64,000 nt of DNA. It comes from UBA4744 sp963723165 (GTDB taxonomy: Bacteria > Actinomycetota > Acidimicrobiia > Spongiisociales > UBA4744). Within the stretch, counting starts at the first letter, position 1. Every line of letters begins with the position of its first letter. The position numbers and the translations under genes were made by a program. Location of the stretch: the NCBI GenBank assembly GCA_963723165.1, contig CAVRPP010000003.1:124001-188000 (forward strand), given 5' to 3'. Below the pieces are notes generated by a model. That model had not been told where the DNA came from. It did no database searches and saw only the letters and a program-made list of their open reading frames with translations. Shown in pieces: positions 61,684 to 64,000 of the stretch.

Positions 61684-62919
61684 GTGACCAGCGAACCAAT
61701 CACCATGATCGTCGAGATTCCCAAGGGCAGCCGCAACAAATACGAGGTAGATCACGAATCGGGGAACATCTTCCTCGACCGGATGTTGTTCACCGCCACC
61801 CGCTACCCGGCCGACTACGGCTATATCCCCGACACCCTGGCCGAGGACGGCGACCCGCTCGACGCTCTGGCGTTGGTGTCTGAACCCACCTTCCCGGGGT
61901 GCCATATCAGGATCAGACCAATCGGTCTCTTCCTCATGGAGGATCAGGGCCATCCGGATCACAAAGTCATCGGGGTACCGGTCGGCGAACCCGTATGGGC
62001 CGATATCAAGGCGCTCGACGATGTCCCCAGCCACATGCTCAAGGAGATCGAACACTTCTTCACCGTGTACAAGGACCTCGAGGAGAAGAAAACGGCGGCG
62101 CTTGGATGGCACGACCTCGAGGAAACACTCGGGATCATTGCGGCCTCCCGGGCTGCCTATCGCGAACTAAGCGCGGTTCGATACCCGGCACATCTCCGGA
62201 CGGTCCACCGGCCGCGTTGCCGTCCCGGAACCGATAGCTTGGACATCGGTATGCCCGACAGTCCGCTCGACCGCCTGCACGCCGTGGCCCGCGACACGTG
62301 GGGTGACCCGGGCACGTCGGCCCGGACCGCCGCGCACACCATCCTGGAGATGCTCGACGGCGCCTGGCAGGAGGCCGAAATAGTCGAAGCGGTTTCCGAT
62401 CTCAGGCGCCGCCGGGCCGACAGCCCGTTCCTCCTCGCGGTAACGGAAACAATCCTCGATCACCAACCTGAGCAGGGGCGGTCGTCCCTTCTCCAGATTC
62501 TCGAACAGCTGGACGACCGCACCTGGGCGGCTGGAATCGGTCTGCGGGTAGCCCATTGCACCGCCCTGGGGGTGGTATCACTCGGCGAGACAACCCTGGC
62601 GGTTCTGGAAGCTGCCCGAGATCTCGGGGGAACTAAAGCCACGCTGTTCACAGACCGACGGGCTATCGCTCGGGGTCTCGCGTACCTCGGGTTGATGGTT
62701 GACGTAGCACCACCGGAAGAAGCCGACGCGGTCCTCCTGCCGGTGGCGGCCGTCATGGGGTCGCGAGTGTGGACCACGGCCCGGGTAGCGGACGTGGCGC
62801 TCCGCACGACGCTGCGCGAAGGAGAGATAGTGATTGTCGCTCATCCGCTGACCGTCCTCTCCTCCCGCAACCGGGCGGACTTTCGACCATCCTCCACTCT
62901 CATCGACGTGAGCATCTGA
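61684..62919 (+). CDS. ppa: Inorganic pyrophosphatase fused in frame to an eIF2B-like domain
   Basis: 411 residues from the GTG at 61684 (GAGGAG upstream). Residues 1-165 are a family I soluble pyrophosphatase: IVEIPKGSRNKYEVDH, PADYGYIPDTLAEDGDPLDALAL with the metal-binding Asp cluster, and IEHFFTVYKDLEEKK. After a low-complexity linker (about 165-189) that looks like intergenic DNA, an ATG at 62251 begins a 222-residue segment. Its LDRLHAVARDTWGDPGTSARTAA, RVAHCTALGVVSLGETTLAVL, LFTDRRAIARGLAYLGLMVDV and ADAVLLPVAAVMGS parts resemble eIF2B alpha/ribose-1,5-bisphosphate isomerase-like proteins. Probably two genes joined by a lost stop or one-base change. Confidence 0.8.
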   Translation: MTSEPITMIVEIPKGSRNKYEVDHESGNIFLDRMLFTATRYPADYGYIPDTLAEDGDPLDALALVSEPTFPGCHIRIRPIGLFLMEDQGHPDHKVIGVPVGEPVWADIKALDDVPSHMLKEIEHFFTVYKDLEEKKTAALGWHDLEETLGIIAASRAAYRELSAVRYPAHLRTVHRPRCRPGTDSLDIGMPDSPLDRLHAVARDTWGDPGTSARTAAHTILEMLDGAWQEAEIVEAVSDLRRRRADSPFLLAVTETILDHQPEQGRSSLLQILEQLDDRTWAAGIGLRVAHCTALGVVSLGETTLAVLEAARDLGGTKATLFTDRRAIARGLAYLGLMVDVAPPEEADAVLLPVAAVMGSRVWTTARVADVALRTTLREGEIVIVAHPLTVLSSRNRADFRPSSTLIDVSI

Positions 62920-63292
62920 GTTCTGAGTTCTGGGTTCTCACCATGGGCAACGGTGCGGCCAGCAGATACTCAAATCGAACGAGGAAATGAAAACCCGGCG
63001 GTACCGTCATCAACGATTGGCGAGAATGTGGAGGAACCCGGAGGGCCCGCGCTTCGGGCTCATCGGCGTGGTTCGCCACTACCGAAATACAGTCATTGCT
63101 GCAGCCCTTCTCAAACAAGTACTGACGGCGGCCGCGACCTGGGGTCATGCGAGCTTCACTACCGAAACCAGCGTCCTCAACCGGGCCATCTACCCCCGAT
63201 TGAAACGGATCGGAGCTGAATGCGTGGGCCGCTTTCTCCAACTGGTCCATCCTGCAGCGCTCAATGGAACCGTCGGCGTCCCGGTACCTGTC
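62920..63292. other. Intergenic region without a supported gene
   Basis: 373 bases between the pyrophosphatase fusion and serC. It opens with three imperfect copies of GAGTTCT (62924-62944). Open frames exist on both strands (for example one starting ARMWRNPEGPRFGLIGV), but none has a ribosome-binding site, family resemblance or clear coding bias. A decayed gene cannot be excluded. Confidence 0.4.
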
Positions 63293-64000
63293 CTAGAGCC
63301 GCTCGACCACGTAGTCGATCGAGTGCGTGAGGGCTTCGACGTCGGCAGATTCAACGGCCGGCCATAAGCCAATGCGGAGCTGGTTGCGACCGAGCTTGCG
63401 GTACGACTCGGTATCGAGAATTCCGTTGCTGCGTAGGACCGCCGCCACTTCAGCAGCCGGAACCACCGCGTCGAAATCGATGGTGGCGGTCACCGGTGAC
63501 CGCTCACCCGGCGCAGCAACAAACGGGACGGCAAACGCCGACCGCTCGGCCCACTCGTAGAGGATTGCGGAGTTGCGGTCGCAGCAGCCGGCTGCCCATT
63601 CGAGACCCCCCATCGTCCTGATCCATTCGATCTGGTCCGCAAGGAGAAAGAGGGTGGCGAGGGCGGGCGTGTTGTAGGTCTGGAACAGGCGCGAGTTCTC
63701 CAGCGCCAGCCGGAGATCGAGAAAAGCCGGGATGTGGCGGTCTGTGGAGGCAATGCTGCCAATGCGCTCGATCGCGGCCCCGGAACACAAGGCCACCCAC
63801 AGACCCCCGTCGGACCCAAAGGCCTTCTGGGGACTGAAGTAGTAGACGTCGAACTCCCCTGGATCGACCCGCAAGGCGCCCGCCGCCGAAGTCGCATCTA
63901 CCAGCACCAGCCCATCTGCATCGGGGCGGTGTATCTGCATGCTTACACCCGTGGTGGTCTCGTTATGGGTCAAGGCGTAGGCGTCTACGTCGTGAGAGGC
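63293..64000 (-). CDS. serC: Phosphoserine aminotransferase (5' end outside window)
   Basis: The C-terminal 235 residues of a SerC of the actinobacterial type; the frame is open to the window edge. Visible: AYALTHNETTTGVSM, the VDATSAAGALRVDPGEFDVYYFSPQKAFGSDGG region with the PLP-binding Lys, and KLGRNQLRIGLWPAVESADVEAL at the end. The enzyme transfers an amino group from glutamate to 3-phosphohydroxypyruvate in serine synthesis, and to the analogous intermediate for pyridoxal phosphate. Confidence 0.93.
   Translation of the reverse strand, partial: ASHDVDAYALTHNETTTGVSMQIHRPDADGLVLVDATSAAGALRVDPGEFDVYYFSPQKAFGSDGGLWVALCSGAAIERIGSIASTDRHIPAFLDLRLALENSRLFQTYNTPALATLFLLADQIEWIRTMGGLEWAAGCCDRNSAILYEWAERSAFAVPFVAAPGERSPVTATIDFDAVVPAAEVAAVLRSNGILDTESYRKLGRNQLRIGLWPAVESADVEALTHSIDYVVERL

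Noticed and set aside
62987..63367. 126-codon plus-strand frame before and into serC
   Set aside because: It overlaps the serC 3' end antisense, has no ribosome-binding site and no recognisable family.

Overview
The window is a 64 kb piece of a high-GC bacterial chromosome with densely packed, mostly house-keeping and cell-envelope genes. There are no rRNA or tRNA genes, no recognisable prophage and no insertion-sequence transposase. The mix of genes points to the Actinomycetota, most plausibly a deep lineage such as Acidimicrobiia: actinobacterial-type SerC, a 13E12-type HNH protein, an ECF sigma factor paired with a membrane-anchored propeller protein, Thr-rich lipoproteins, SaoD/DsrE, DUF6629, bacterial HerA and GTG/TTG starts. 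The taxonomic call is an inference.

Layout. 0-5 kb: end of a two-component system, a GerMN/Gmad2 lipoprotein, a Tat-exported peptidoglycan amidase, and two tail-to-tail paralogues of an SRPBCC-like protein, each preceded by a DosR/DevR-like box. 5-15.4 kb: an endonuclease V homologue lacking two catalytic Asp residues, a sirtuin, an Nfu protein, an ATP-grasp ligase, a channel-like membrane protein, MalQ, a TolB-like lipoprotein, an S9 peptidase and thiamine pyrophosphokinase. 15.6-23 kb: two neighbouring PKD/Ig-repeat surface proteins sharing a C-terminal module and membrane anchor; the first is broken by several frameshifts. 23-31.4 kb: a GH13 glucosidase, then lipid and acyl-CoA genes (SRPBCC, two acyl-CoA synthetases, an AMACR-like CoA transferase) and an AI-2E-type permease. 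31.4-36.2 kb: a lipoprotein, a two-TM K+ channel, a cytochrome c, a small export protein, a probable structured RNA with its own sigma70-type promoter, two tandem FlgM-like small proteins, YchF and GpsA.

36.3-42.8 kb: a DUF4349 lipoprotein and a tightly overlapping sbcD-sbcC-nurA-like operon. A HerA-family ATPase lies 7 kb away (49.2-50.9 kb), so the parts of an archaeal-style Mre11/Rad50/HerA/NurA end-processing machine are all present. 42.9-44.7 kb: an array of about seven degenerate 66-70 bp repeats ending in two strong hairpins, next to a DUF222/HNH endonuclease. 44.9-47.5 kb: a secreted protein, the frameshifted propeller protein and its ECF sigma factor. 47.7-53.6 kb: small membrane, ASCH and DsrE-like proteins, HerA, a PQQ-type sugar dehydrogenase lipoprotein and a Cys/Met-metabolism PLP enzyme with a hairpin over its ribosome-binding site. 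53.8-64 kb: a UMF1-type transporter with an unusual insertion and a frameshift, LapA-like protein, CoA-disulfide-reductase-like flavoprotein, hydrolase, nuclease/lamin-tail lipoprotein, a helical stress-like protein with a textbook terminator, P5C dehydrogenase, an inorganic pyrophosphatase fused in frame to an eIF2B-like domain, and the 3' part of serC.

At least four genes (PKD protein, propeller protein, transporter, LapA) carry apparent single-base frameshifts. That many in otherwise well-conserved genes suggests residual assembly errors, although real decay is possible for the repeat-rich PKD gene.
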